A stretch of 62,407 nt of DNA from assembly GCA_017398805.1 (NCBI GenBank), contig JAFQEZ010000033.1:1-62407 (forward strand). Direction: 5' to 3'. Position numbers and translations under genes: made by a program. The notes beneath the pieces are model-generated. The model made no database searches, had not been told where the DNA came from, and was given only the letters and a program-made list of their open reading frames with translations. Each line of letters starts with the position of its first letter. The stretch's first letter is position 1. Positions 1 to 7,424 of the stretch are shown here, in pieces. This DNA is from Bacteroidaceae bacterium (lineage in GTDB: Bacteria; Bacteroidota; Bacteroidia; Bacteroidales; Bacteroidaceae).

Positions 1-282
1 GTTAGGGATAAAATAATCTCCATTTGATATTACAGCCACCATTGCCGGACTGTCAGCGTGGGAGTCCCAATTGAAAATAAGATTCCCTTTGCCGGCCTCA
101 TCTTTCCAAACGGCACGCGTGCCCGCGGCATCGGCAGTGCCGAAAGTGAGTCGTACAAGCTTACCCTCAGCGGGTGTGTCGGGCACGATGTCGTCCTGCT
201 GGCAAGCAACGAAAACGGAAAGGGGAAAGGTTAAAGCGAAAAGCTTTATCCAATTCAAAATTTTATGTTCCAGTTTATTCAT
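1..282 (-). CDS. fimbrillin-like lipoprotein, 3' part outside window
   Basis: This reading frame opens at an ATG at 280-282 and runs without a stop to base 1, so 94 codons are visible and the rest lies left of the window. The product begins with a basic, hydrophobic lipoprotein signal peptide ending in a lipobox (FVAC, Cys27), followed by acidic residues and then a TRAVWKDE-type stretch, which is typical of Bacteroidales fimbrillin (FimA/Mfa-type) lipoproteins. Such proteins are exported, lipidated and either polymerised or anchored at the cell surface. The assignment to the fimbrillin superfamily rests on the N-terminal pattern only. The gene lies 30 bp downstream of the small ORF at 313-498, on the same strand. 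Confidence 0.75.
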   Translation of the reverse strand, partial: MNKLEHKILNWIKLFALTFPLSVFVACQQDDIVPDTPAEGKLVRLTFGTADAAGTRAVWKDEAGKGNLIFNWDSHADSPAMVAVISNGDYFIPN

Positions 283-289
283 ATATTAT

Positions 290-335
290 TTTCAGTTTTC
301 AGTTTTCACCTTTCAGTTTTCAGTTTCCCAAAGGT
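290..335. repeat. CAGTTTTC short tandem repeat
   Basis: Four to five imperfect copies of cagttttc/cacctttc lie immediately upstream of the lipoprotein start and overlap the stop of the small gene at 313-498. Related homopurine/homopyrimidine strings occur at 10855-10919 and 61987-62250, so this looks like a dispersed low-complexity element of this genome. Confidence 0.6.
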
Positions 336-498
336 CGCCCCATTGCCCGCGACGTTCAGGAGCACCACCAAACTCGCTATCGTCGCTATCCGGTGCATTA
401 CCTGTAAAGGAAGCTGCCAATATCTGGGAAGTCTCAATCTCCACCAGCGTCATTACAGGCGGTGTGTAAAATTCTTTTTTCGGTTTTTTCTGTTTCAT
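313..498 (-). CDS. small Bacteroidales protein, fimbrial-locus type
   Basis: A 61-residue protein starting MKQKKPKKEFYTPPVM and ending in a Trp-rich acidic tail (RGQWGDLWETEN). It has no signal peptide. Small proteins with a basic N-terminus, a Pro-x-hydrophobic stretch, a VEIET-type strand and an Asp/Gly/Trp-rich end are common beside surface lipoprotein genes in Bacteroidales. I recognise the pattern, not a function. It is transcribed toward the fimbrillin-like gene with a 30 bp gap and could be co-transcribed with it. The frame is real by composition, since its residues are family-like and it does not overlap another gene, but the function is unknown. Confidence 0.65.
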   Translation of the reverse strand: MKQKKPKKEFYTPPVMTLVEIETSQILAASFTGNAPDSDDSEFGGAPERRGQWGDLWETEN

Positions 499-542
499 TG
501 GTTGTTTATTGTTTTCATTTATAAAAGCTATTAAAAAGGATT

Positions 543-618
543 AGAAAGGAGAAAGCAGAAAGGAAAAACAGAGATCCCTCGTCGCTACGCTCTGTCGGGA
601 TGACAAGAGCGCGGTTAT
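543..618. repeat. intergenic repeat, copy 1
   Basis: A purine-rich string (aaaggagaaagcagaaagg) is followed by agatccctcgtcgctac, then a gggatgacaa...gcgcggttatct end. The same modules recur at 1023-1307 and in diverged form at 37856-37904. I see no ORF in it. It behaves as a dispersed noncoding repeat of this genome. Confidence 0.7.
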
Positions 619-779
619 CTCTTTGCTCTTTGCTCTGTCATCTTTCATCTGTCATCTTTCCACTTTAACCCCACTTCGTGGGCTTGAACCTTGACTGCGC
701 TCGCTGTAAAAGCTCAAGTAAACTTGGCTTTCGCTCGCTTGGCACAAGCTTTCATCTTTCCACTTTCATCTTTCATCTT
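619..779. other. intergenic, low-complexity, no gene seen
   Basis: This stretch carries repeated tctgtcatctttcatc/ccactt strings and short gctcgct fragments. Short open frames exist but have repeat-like composition and no family resemblance. I see no gene here. Confidence 0.6.
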
Positions 780-828
780 AAAAAAAACGCGCTACCGCAG
801 GGCACGTTGCTGTGCCGCACGATAGCGC
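780..828 (-). terminator. intrinsic terminator of the 830-964 transcript
   Basis: A 40-base inverted repeat (789-828) pairs GCGCTA with TAGCGC and continues inward with GGCAC/GTGCC. On the minus strand it is followed by eight U residues (780-787). The T tract shows that the RNA it ends is transcribed leftward, so it belongs to the element at 830-964 just upstream. Confidence 0.75.
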
Positions 829-829
829 A

Positions 830-964
830 TTATATCTTATATTTTATATCTACATTTAGGGAGGGGTAACACGCTGTGCTGCAGATAGTTGCAAAACAGC
901 AACCACAAGCAGCAGGTGGAGCCGCCCACGCACTGATGCTGTATGTTGTATTACCTGTTTGCAT
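830..964 (-). ncRNA. candidate structured RNA (or 44-aa Cys-rich peptide gene)
   Basis: Two readings compete. First, the minus-strand RNA can fold: 948-955 pairs with 865-872 over 8 bp (one G-U on this strand, a C-A mismatch on the other). Inside it 909-913/878-882 and 899-903/888-892 form a nested hairpin with 5+5 internal and 6-base terminal loops, and 918-928 holds a small GUGG/CCAC hairpin. Second, an ATG at 962-964 opens a 44-codon ORF containing ACGCCFATICSTACYPS, whose TAA (830-832) sits one base from the terminator stem. The strand-specific wobble and the terminator favour a minus-strand transcript. The pairing makes a noncoding RNA somewhat more likely than a peptide. It does not show the GGAA/AGCAGC core of SRP RNA, and I cannot assign a family. 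Confidence 0.4.
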
Positions 965-1022
965 TTGTGTTTCTTAGTTGTTCGTTTTTAGTTTATAAAG
1001 TGCACCAAGAAGTGCTAACGCT

Positions 1023-1307
1023 GAAAGGAGAAAGCAGAAAGGAGAAACAGAGATCCCTCGTCGCTACATAAGCTGCTGAAGCAGCACTCCTCGGGGAACC
1101 TAAAACTAAGTGCTGAAGCACACTCCTTTGGGGAGCTAAAGCTCCCGTCGTCGCAAACAATGCTTATTTCGCATTGTCGTCGCAACCAACGCTCATTCGC
1201 GTCGGCGGGATGACAAGCACGCAATTATCTTTACTCTTTCATCTGCGTCTTTGAGATCCTTGACTTTGCTAAGGATGACAGGTGCGCGGTTATCTTTTTG
1301 CTCTGTT
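1023..1307. repeat. composite intergenic repeat, copies 2 and 3
   Basis: 1023-1067 repeats the purine string and agatccctcgtcgctac of the 543-618 element almost exactly. 1201-1230 repeats its gggatgacaagc end, and 1249-1307 is a third, diverged copy (agatccttgac... ggatgacaggtgcgcggttatct). Between them are short aagctgctgaagca/agtgctgaagca repeats. The 69-codon frame on the minus strand through this DNA is repeat sequence and is not called. 1308-1420 is AT-rich with nothing recognisable. Confidence 0.65.
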
Positions 1308-1422
1308 TTGCCTTCTCTTCCTTTTCGTTGCAAAAATATTGTTTTTCATTATTTTTATGTAATCATTACAATTCTTTTTTTAACACTTTGCCTGCTTTTT
1401 TTCTTTTTTAACTAAAACAGCA

Positions 1423-1446
1423 GGGGGCGGTCCAAAGACCACCCCC
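1423..1446 (-). terminator. terminator after hpf
   Basis: A 10-bp stem (GGGGGTGGTC/GACCGCCCCC on the minus strand, one G-U) with a 4-base loop lies 27 bp past the hpf stop codon. A T-containing stretch and then an A/T-rich run follow on the minus strand. It is the likely end of the rpsU-xerC-hpf transcript. Confidence 0.7.
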
Positions 1447-1472
1447 ATATATATTCCACAAAGAGAGACGCA

Positions 1473-1760
1473 CTATTTGTTGCGGTTCTTCTCTATCTGA
1501 ACCTTGATTGCGTCGATAGCGCCAAGCAGGGCATCCTCGAAAGTGTCGCTGGTCTTGGCAGCAAAGAGTTCGCCATTGCCGGTTGACAGGCGGAGGGCAA
1601 CCTCCTTGTTCATCGCTGTCTCGGGCTTAATCAGCTTCATGTTCACGTCGAGCGCTGTTGCACCCTCGCAAAGTTTCTCCAGCTTCGCAACCTTTTTCTC
1701 TACAAACTCCATCAACTGCTGAGTAGCATCAAAATGAACTGATTGAATCCTTGTCTCCAT
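1473..1760 (-). CDS. hpf: ribosome hibernation promoting factor, short form
   Basis: A 95-residue protein of the HPF/YfiA family, which binds the 30S decoding region and helps form inactive 70S or 100S ribosomes in starved cells. It begins METRIQSVHFDATQQL and has the family's beta-alpha-beta-beta-beta-alpha length, with the basic C-terminal helix (IKVQIEKNRNK). It lacks the extra dimerisation domain of long HPFs, so it is the short type. It is the last gene of a minus-strand set rpsU-xerC-hpf, 125 bp after xerC, and a terminator follows. Linking S21, a recombinase and a hibernation factor in one transcript is usual in Bacteroidales. Confidence 0.93.
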   Translation of the reverse strand: METRIQSVHFDATQQLMEFVEKKVAKLEKLCEGATALDVNMKLIKPETAMNKEVALRLSTGNGELFAAKTSDTFEDALLGAIDAIKVQIEKNRNK

Positions 1761-1885
1761 AATTAGAACCTGTTTAAATTTTTAAAAAATATTTTCTCAC
1801 AGAAGCCGCATCATTCGTTTCGCCATTTTTTATATTCAAAAACTGCGCGATATAAATTCTAACAGCTTCTTAATCCTCCTATTAT

Positions 1886-2776
1886 TTAATTATTACCGGC
1901 TCTTGGATGAGCCTTTCTGTAGTTTCTTTTAAGTTCCTCGAACGTGAGATGTGTGTAAATCTCAGTTGTGGCAAGGCGCTCATGACCAAGCAGTTCTTTC
2001 ACAACCCCAATCTCGGCATCATTGTTCAGCATCGCGGTAGCGAATGAGTGGCGCAGTACATGTGGGCTCTTCTTCTTTACTGAGGTAACCTCGGAAAGTT
2101 GCTTCTTCACTATTCTATATACTGCCGACTGTCCTATCCTGCCACCACGTGACGAAAGGAAGAGGGCGCCGCCTGCACCGCCGGTAACCTCGGCACGCAC
2201 CTCAAGGTAGTTCTCAAGTTCGCGCTTGAGTTCGGCCGCAAAAGGGACAACACGTTGCTTGTTGCGTTTTCCTGTCACCTTTATCACCGAAGCACCCATA
2301 TCCACATCTGCAGTATCAAGCCCTATGAGCTCGGAAAGACGAATGCCGGTCTCGTAGAAAAGCACTATTATCATGCGGTCACGGCATGCTGCATAGCCTT
2401 CGCCGAAAGAGACTTCGTCAATGAGCCTGTTCATCTCCTCCTCCTTGACAAACACAGGAAGTTTTTTCCTGCGTTTAGGGCCTTGCAGGGTTGCTGCCGG
2501 ATTATCCACACCAACACCGTTGGAACGCTGGTAGGCATAGAAAGAACGGAGGGCACTCAACTTGCGGCATACCGACAAGGGGGCTGCACCTGCATCCATC
2601 AACTCCGACACCCAGGAACGTACAAGGTCAAGGTCGGCACTGAAAAAATCAATAGACTCATCGATACGGGACAAGAAACTCTCGAACGAGCGGAGATCAC
2701 CCTCATACGCCCTTAACGTATGCTGCGAGTAGTTCCTCTCGGTTTTGAGATACCCTATGAATGAGCCTATAAACAT
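1886..2776 (-). CDS. xerC: tyrosine recombinase XerC-type
   Basis: A 296-residue site-specific recombinase that resolves chromosome dimers at dif with a XerD partner. The N-terminal SAM-like core-binding domain covers about residues 1-90 and the catalytic domain about 105-290. All catalytic residues are visible: Arg146, Lys170, His239, Arg242, His265 and the nucleophile Tyr274 (TEIYTHL). Length matches the Xer family, not integrases of mobile elements, and the neighbours are housekeeping genes, so a chromosomal Xer role is inferred. It starts 80 bp after rpsU in the same orientation. Confidence 0.9.
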   Translation of the reverse strand: MFIGSFIGYLKTERNYSQHTLRAYEGDLRSFESFLSRIDESIDFFSADLDLVRSWVSELMDAGAAPLSVCRKLSALRSFYAYQRSNGVGVDNPAATLQGPKRRKKLPVFVKEEEMNRLIDEVSFGEGYAACRDRMIIVLFYETGIRLSELIGLDTADVDMGASVIKVTGKRNKQRVVPFAAELKRELENYLEVRAEVTGGAGGALFLSSRGGRIGQSAVYRIVKKQLSEVTSVKKKSPHVLRHSFATAMLNNDAEIGVVKELLGHERLATTEIYTHLTFEELKRNYRKAHPRAGNN

Positions 2777-2856
2777 ATTCGTTGCCGAAAGACCATATCT
2801 TTCGGCAACGAATATATATCACTTCAAATAAAAAAACAAGAAAATTCTCCGGTTTT

Positions 2857-3048
2857 TTATTCCTCGTTTGCACGGAGCTTCTGTACATAGATAGCATGCT
2901 CCATCTTCAGTCTCTTGAGCACTGATGGCTTGTCGAACTGCTGACGTGCGCGCAACTCCTTAATTACACCGGTTTTCTCGAATTTTCTCTTGAATTTCTT
3001 GAGAGCTCTCTCAATGTTCTCGCCCTCTTTAACAGGTACTACAATCAT
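2857..3048 (-). CDS. rpsU: 30S ribosomal protein S21
   Basis: A 63-residue basic protein with the S21 pattern: MIVVPVKEGENIERALKKF at the start and the KRLKMEHA segment near the end. In Bacteroidota S21 sits near the 3' end of 16S rRNA, where it is thought to contribute to weak use of Shine-Dalgarno sequences. It is the first gene of rpsU-xerC-hpf and has a clear promoter 55 bp upstream. Confidence 0.95.
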   Translation of the reverse strand: MIVVPVKEGENIERALKKFKRKFEKTGVIKELRARQQFDKPSVLKRLKMEHAIYVQKLRANEE

Positions 3049-3102
3049 TTCCTATTTATTTATTTAGTTTATATTATTTTCTACATTAGACAAAATGCAG
3101 CG

Positions 3103-3133
3103 CAAAAGTAGATACAATTTCTTAAATGGCAAA
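3103..3133 (-). promoter_or_regulatory. Bacteroidota-type promoter of rpsU-xerC-hpf
   Basis: On the minus strand TTTG (3130-3133) is followed after 19 bases by TACTTTTG (3103-3110), an exact match to the -33 TTTG and -7 TAnnTTTG boxes of the primary Bacteroidota sigma factor. Transcription would begin near 3096-3098, giving a leader of about 50 bases. Confidence 0.75.
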
Positions 3134-3202
3134 ACTTTTACACCATTTTTTGCACTAAAGAGCAAAAATGCCGGCTAAGGAAACTACCATAGCCCAAAAA
3201 GC

Positions 3203-3226
3203 ACGGGAGCGCAAGAGCGCTCCCGT
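3203..3226 (-). terminator. terminator after mdh
   Basis: A perfect 10-bp stem (ACGGGAGCGC/GCGCTCCCGT) with a 4-base loop lies 28 bp past the mdh stop. On the minus strand it is followed by a short T run. Confidence 0.75.
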
Positions 3227-3253
3227 TGCATTATAAAACTGCTATCCCTATTA

Positions 3254-4246
3254 TCAGAGATTTGGATTGATGCTGCTCCACTCTGAAATTGCAGGAACGA
3301 TGTTCAAAGTAACGAGCTCGTCGCGCATCTTGCAGAGGTGCTCGTAGCTTGCGTCGAGCTTAGCAAGCTCTTCGGGAGTACCAACCGGCATCTTGTATGA
3401 GCAACCGTTCGCATCGAGAACTGTATCCATAGCCATCATGATGTGGTTGTACTTTTCGTTTGATACGTATGTACCTGCAGGATAACGGAATGTCTCGCCA
3501 CCCATAACCGAGCGGATCATCTCAACCGAGAGATAAGATGGGCTCTGGAATGATGAACGGCCACGAAGCTTGATGATAGCCGCACCACCCTGTGTAACAT
3601 CCTTCTTCATCTGCTCCCACTCCTCTGCAGGGAACTCTGCTGTACCGATGAGGTCGGTCAATGGCTTGCCGGCAACCTTTACTGCACTGCCGAATACTGC
3701 CATCTGCTCACCGTGGCCACCATAGGTTGCACAACCTGTAACATCCTTCATCAGAACACCGAACTTCTTTGCAAGAGCGTTCTGCAGACGTGTAGAGTCG
3801 AGACCTGCGAGTGTTGTAACCTGACCCGGTTTCAAACCTGAATAGAGAAGTGTAACAAGACCTGTCAAATCGGCAGGGTTGAAGATGATAACCACATGCT
3901 TAACATCGGGGCAGTATGTCTTGATGTTCTTACCAAGTTCCTCGGCAATCTTGCAGTTACCAGCCAAGAGGTCCTCGCGTGTCATACCCTCCTTACGTGG
4001 AGCACCACCTGAAGAGATGATATATTTTGCATCCTTGAATGCCTCGGCAACGTCGGTTGTTGCTGTGATGTTCACATTGTCGAAACCGCTCTGGCGCATC
4101 TCCTCGGCAACACCCTCTGGAGAGAATACGTCATAAAGGCAAAGGTTGGTTGTAAGACCCATCATGAGGGCGCACTGTGCCATGTTTGAACCGATCATAC
4201 CGGCAGCACCTACAATCACCAATTTTTCATCTGTCAAAAACTGCAT
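3254..4246 (-). CDS. mdh: malate dehydrogenase (LDH/MDH superfamily)
   Basis: A 330-residue NAD-dependent dehydrogenase that interconverts malate and oxaloacetate, in Bacteroidales part of the reductive branch leading to succinate. The nucleotide-binding GxxGxxG is Gly13-Gly16-Gly19 (VGAAGMIGSN). The catalytic His is in YGGHGEQ (His178), and NPADLTG plus SSGGAPRKEGMTR form the substrate loop region. The Arg of the mobile loop favours a dicarboxylic substrate. It is a single-gene unit: waaA ends 111 bp upstream and a terminator follows. Confidence 0.92.
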   Translation of the reverse strand: MQFLTDEKLVIVGAAGMIGSNMAQCALMMGLTTNLCLYDVFSPEGVAEEMRQSGFDNVNITATTDVAEAFKDAKYIISSGGAPRKEGMTREDLLAGNCKIAEELGKNIKTYCPDVKHVVIIFNPADLTGLVTLLYSGLKPGQVTTLAGLDSTRLQNALAKKFGVLMKDVTGCATYGGHGEQMAVFGSAVKVAGKPLTDLIGTAEFPAEEWEQMKKDVTQGGAAIIKLRGRSSFQSPSYLSVEMIRSVMGGETFRYPAGTYVSNEKYNHIMMAMDTVLDANGCSYKMPVGTPEELAKLDASYEHLCKMRDELVTLNIVPAISEWSSINPNL

Positions 4247-4357
4247 AATTTCTAAATTTAAAGGTTTATTATTCTGTTATTTATCTATCGTAAAATTCAA
4301 TCGTGCTAAAATAAGAATTAATCGTCACCGAACAGCACAATTAACAATGTTTAAGTG

Positions 4358-5581
4358 TTAAAGCCCGAGTTCTTTGAATATCTTGCCTGTCGCGCCTGAA
4401 TTGGATGAGACGTAATCGCCTGCTGCCTTGCCGGCCTTGTCAAGCAACGCCGCGTCGGCAGCAAAGGCATCCATCTTCTCCTCAAATGCTATCGTCGAAG
4501 CTATTTCCAGACCACCGCCGCACTCCTTGAGCGCCTGAGCCTCCTGGAATTTCCTGTTGTTGGGGCCGAAGAATACAGGAATACCGTAAACGGCAGCCTC
4601 AAGCACATTGTGTATGCCAACACCGAAGCCTCCACCGACATATGCGATGTCACCGAAACGGTAGATTGACGAGAGAAGCCCGAAACAGTCCACGATAAGG
4701 CAATCGGCATTGCGCACGGCCTCCATGTCGGCCTTCGTATAACGGACACACTTGCCCTCGTACAGTTCCTCGATCTTCTTTATCCTTTCATCATTGACCT
4801 CGTGGGACGCGATGATAAGTTTCCACTCCTTATGCCTGTTGAAATATGGCATGTATACAGCCTCGTCCTCGCCCCATGAGCTGCCGACAACAAAGAGTTT
4901 CCTGTCCCCTTTGGCAAATGCCTCGACAAGCGGCAACTGGCGTTCCTGTTCAAGTATCTTTATAACGCGGTCGAAACGGGTATCGCCTACAACCGACACA
5001 TTGGTCACGTTTATATCCTTGAGCAGATCCCTTGACCTCTCGTTCTGTACGAAAAGATGGTCGAAAGAGTGCAAAGCCAATCTGTAACGGCCGCCCCATG
5101 GTTTAAAGAAGGTCTGCTCCTTGCGGAAAATCGAAGATACGCTGTATGTCTTGATCTTTCTATTTGAGAGTTCGTCAAGGAAGTTCATCCAAAACTCGTA
5201 CTTGATGAAGAAGACCATCTTGGGGTTGACAAGGTCGATGAAGCGCTTCACGTTCCTCTTTGTGTCGAAAGGGAGGTAGCAGACAATATCAGCCTGTTGG
5301 TAGTTTCTTGCCGGACGGTAACCCGAAGGAGAGAAGAATGTCAGCACGACACGGTATTCGGGGTGCTCGGCACGCAATTTCTCTATCATAGGACGACCCT
5401 GCTCGAACTCTCCCAACGATGAGGCATGAAACCATACATAATCGGTGTCCGGGACAATATTTTTCTTGAGAGTGTCGAAAATCTCCTTGTGACCCTCAAG
5501 CATCTGCTTGGCCTTCTTGTGCCCGAAGAGTGCTGCCAGTCTGACGAATGCGATATATATATATATTCCGAATGTATACAT
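4358..5581 (-). CDS. waaA: Kdo transferase (WaaA/KdtA)
   Basis: A 407-residue GT30-family enzyme that transfers Kdo from CMP-Kdo to the lipid A precursor at the inner face of the inner membrane. The N-terminus has a short hydrophobic anchor, followed by FHASSLGE with the conserved glutamate (Glu58), and EFWMNFLDEL. The C-terminal CMP-Kdo-binding Rossmann half includes VGGGFGVGIHNVLEAA and VFFGPNN. The start codon is 3 bp after the gltX stop, so the two are co-transcribed. The first codons lie in an unusual run of alternating TA (5552-5565), which encodes IYIYI in the anchor. Confidence 0.93.
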   Translation of the reverse strand: MYTFGIYIYIAFVRLAALFGHKKAKQMLEGHKEIFDTLKKNIVPDTDYVWFHASSLGEFEQGRPMIEKLRAEHPEYRVVLTFFSPSGYRPARNYQQADIVCYLPFDTKRNVKRFIDLVNPKMVFFIKYEFWMNFLDELSNRKIKTYSVSSIFRKEQTFFKPWGGRYRLALHSFDHLFVQNERSRDLLKDINVTNVSVVGDTRFDRVIKILEQERQLPLVEAFAKGDRKLFVVGSSWGEDEAVYMPYFNRHKEWKLIIASHEVNDERIKKIEELYEGKCVRYTKADMEAVRNADCLIVDCFGLLSSIYRFGDIAYVGGGFGVGIHNVLEAAVYGIPVFFGPNNRKFQEAQALKECGGGLEIASTIAFEEKMDAFAADAALLDKAGKAAGDYVSSNSGATGKIFKELGL

Positions 5582-5584
5582 ACT

Positions 5585-7102
5585 TTATCCCAAGACTTTA
5601 ATTGCCCTTTCGAGACGCGCCAATGTCTCCTCTTTGCCAATGAGACCCGAAATGTCGAACATCTGAGGTCCCTTGCCTTCGCCCACAAGAGCAAGACGGA
5701 AAGCATTCATAATCTCGCCCATGCCATAGCCCTTGGCCTCGATCCACTCGTGCACTGCACGATCCTGGTTCTCGATAGAGAAATCGTCAAGGCCGGCAAG
5801 GAGTGCGGCAAGTTCGCCCATCTTCTGAGCAGAATCCTCTTTCCAACGCTTCTTGGCAGTCTTCTCGTCATATTCTGTAGGCGCAATAAAATAGAAACTG
5901 CTCGCATCCCAAAGTTCATGCACGAAGTTTACACGGCCTTTCATTAGAGATACAATCTTCTCAAGGTGTTCTATTGTAGTGTCCACACCATGCGACTTCA
6001 CCACAGGCATGAATATCTCGGCAATCTCGCGGTCCGCTTTCCTGAGGATATACTCATGGTTGAACCACACCATCTTCTTATAATCGAAACGCGCTCCAGC
6101 CTTGCTGCACTTGGAGAGGTCGAATTTCTTTACAAGGTCATCCATCGACATCATCTCTACATCGTCGCCGGGATTCCATCCGAGCAGAGCAAGGAAGTTG
6201 ATTACAGCCTCGGGAAGGTAGTCGCTCTCGCGGAAGCCCGAAGAGACTGCACCGCTCTTGGGGTCGTGCCACTCAAGAGGGAATACAGGAAAGCCGAGAC
6301 GGTCACCGTCGCGTTTGCTGAGCTTGCCGTTGCCCTCGGGTTTGAGAAGCAGGGAGAGGTGTGCAAAACGGGGCATTGTATCCTCCCAGCCGAACGCACG
6401 GTAGAGAAGCACATGAAGAGGTGCCGAAGGCAACCACTCCTCGCCACGGATAACATGGGTAATCTCCATCAAGTGGTCATCAACGATGTTCGCAAGATGA
6501 TAGGTGGGCAGCTCATCTGCCGACTTGTAGAGCACCTTGTCGTCAAGAATCTTTGAATCTATGGTCACCTCGCCGCGGATGATATCGTTGACAAGAACCT
6601 TCTCGCCCGGCTCTACCTTGAAGCGTACCACATACTGGTGACCGCTCTCAATGAGCGCCTTGACCTCGTCGGCAGAGAGTGCAAGCGAGTTGCGCATACC
6701 CAGACGGGTAGATGCGTCATACTGGAAATTCTCTATTTCGGAACGTTTTGCCTCAAGTTCTTCGGGGGTGTCGAATGCTATGTACGCCTTGCCGTTGTCA
6801 AGGAGCACCTGGACATACTTCTTGTAAATCTCGCGACGTTCCGACTGACGGTACGGGCCGTACTCACCGCCGAAACTTACGCCCTCGTCGAACTTTATGC
6901 CCAACCAGCGGAACGACTCAAGGATATACTCCTCGGCACCGGGAACAAAACGGTTGGAATCGGTATCCTCGATACGGAACACAAGGTCACCGCCATTCTG
7001 CTTGGCAAACAGGTAGTTGTACAGAGCGGTCCTGACACCGCCGATATGAAGTGGCCCTGTAGGGCTCGGTGCAAAACGCACCCTTACTTTTCTTTCGCTC
7101 AT
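5585..7102 (-). CDS. gltX: glutamyl-tRNA synthetase
   Basis: A 505-residue class I aminoacyl-tRNA synthetase that charges tRNA-Glu. The HIGH-type motif is LHIGG (18-22) and the KMSKS-type motif KLSKR (260-264). The catalytic core is followed by an alpha-helical anticodon-binding domain to the end. Length fits the bacterial discriminating GluRS family. It is the first gene of gltX-waaA and has a consensus promoter about 88-118 bp upstream. Confidence 0.96.
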   Translation of the reverse strand: MSERKVRVRFAPSPTGPLHIGGVRTALYNYLFAKQNGGDLVFRIEDTDSNRFVPGAEEYILESFRWLGIKFDEGVSFGGEYGPYRQSERREIYKKYVQVLLDNGKAYIAFDTPEELEAKRSEIENFQYDASTRLGMRNSLALSADEVKALIESGHQYVVRFKVEPGEKVLVNDIIRGEVTIDSKILDDKVLYKSADELPTYHLANIVDDHLMEITHVIRGEEWLPSAPLHVLLYRAFGWEDTMPRFAHLSLLLKPEGNGKLSKRDGDRLGFPVFPLEWHDPKSGAVSSGFRESDYLPEAVINFLALLGWNPGDDVEMMSMDDLVKKFDLSKCSKAGARFDYKKMVWFNHEYILRKADREIAEIFMPVVKSHGVDTTIEHLEKIVSLMKGRVNFVHELWDASSFYFIAPTEYDEKTAKKRWKEDSAQKMGELAALLAGLDDFSIENQDRAVHEWIEAKGYGMGEIMNAFRLALVGEGKGPQMFDISGLIGKEETLARLERAIKVLG

Positions 7103-7189
7103 AGTCTTGAATGTGATAAGGACACTATTACATGCGCCTCAACTTAAGGCACGTGCACAATAATCCAAATTGCAATAGTTAACAATATG

Positions 7190-7220
7190 CAAAATTAGCA
7201 CAACTTGAGTTGCCTGCAAA
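7190..7220 (-). promoter_or_regulatory. Bacteroidota-type promoter of gltX-waaA
   Basis: On the minus strand TTTG (7217-7220), 19 bases, then TAATTTTG (7190-7197). Both boxes match the consensus, and the spacing equals that of the rpsU promoter. The predicted leader is about 80 bases. Confidence 0.75.
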
Positions 7221-7369
7221 ATTATTTCATTGATTTTTGGAAATACTCACCTGCAGAAGTTGTTTTTTAAGAATACAACATATTTCTTAATCACACAAAG
7301 ACAGGGCTGCAGAACATGAAATCAGAGGTAATATACATACAAATTACAATAAGTGTGGGTGCCTTCGCA

Positions 7370-7397
7370 TTGATTTCGGTTATTTTTTGTACATTTG
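7370..7397 (+). promoter_or_regulatory. possible promoter of the 7TMR-HD gene
   Basis: TACATTTG (7390-7397) matches the -7 box. A TTG at 7370-7372 is a weak, slightly close -33 candidate (17 bases). If used, RNA would start near 7404, downstream of the TTG codon at 7395 and about 20 bases before the ATG at 7425. That is why the later start is preferred. Confidence 0.45.
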
Positions 7398-7424
7398 GCA
7401 AGTCTAAACAATCACATTGGAGAA

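Noticed and set aside
71-469. 132-codon plus-strand frame
   Set aside because: It is antisense to the fimbrillin-like and 61-residue genes and includes the CAGTTTTC repeat.
678-869. 63-codon plus-strand frame
   Set aside because: It is built from low-complexity repeat DNA and crosses the terminator hairpin.
855-960. SRP (4.5S) RNA
   Set aside because: An AAGCAG string and a nested hairpin on the plus strand are suggestive, but the GGAA tetraloop and the symmetric-loop core are missing, and the terminator is on the other strand.
1015-1224. 69-codon minus-strand frame
   Set aside because: Its sequence is the modular intergenic repeat.
1886-2776. XerC-type gene as a mobile-element integrase
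   Set aside because: It lies in an rpsU-hpf operon, has Xer length, and no attachment-site duplication or cargo genes are seen.
2703-2897. 64-codon minus-strand frame between rpsU and xerC
   Set aside because: It overlaps the ends of both genes out of frame and has no codon or family support.
5426-5947. 173-codon frame on the plus strand
   Set aside because: It runs antisense across gltX and waaA, both strongly supported, and has no family resemblance.
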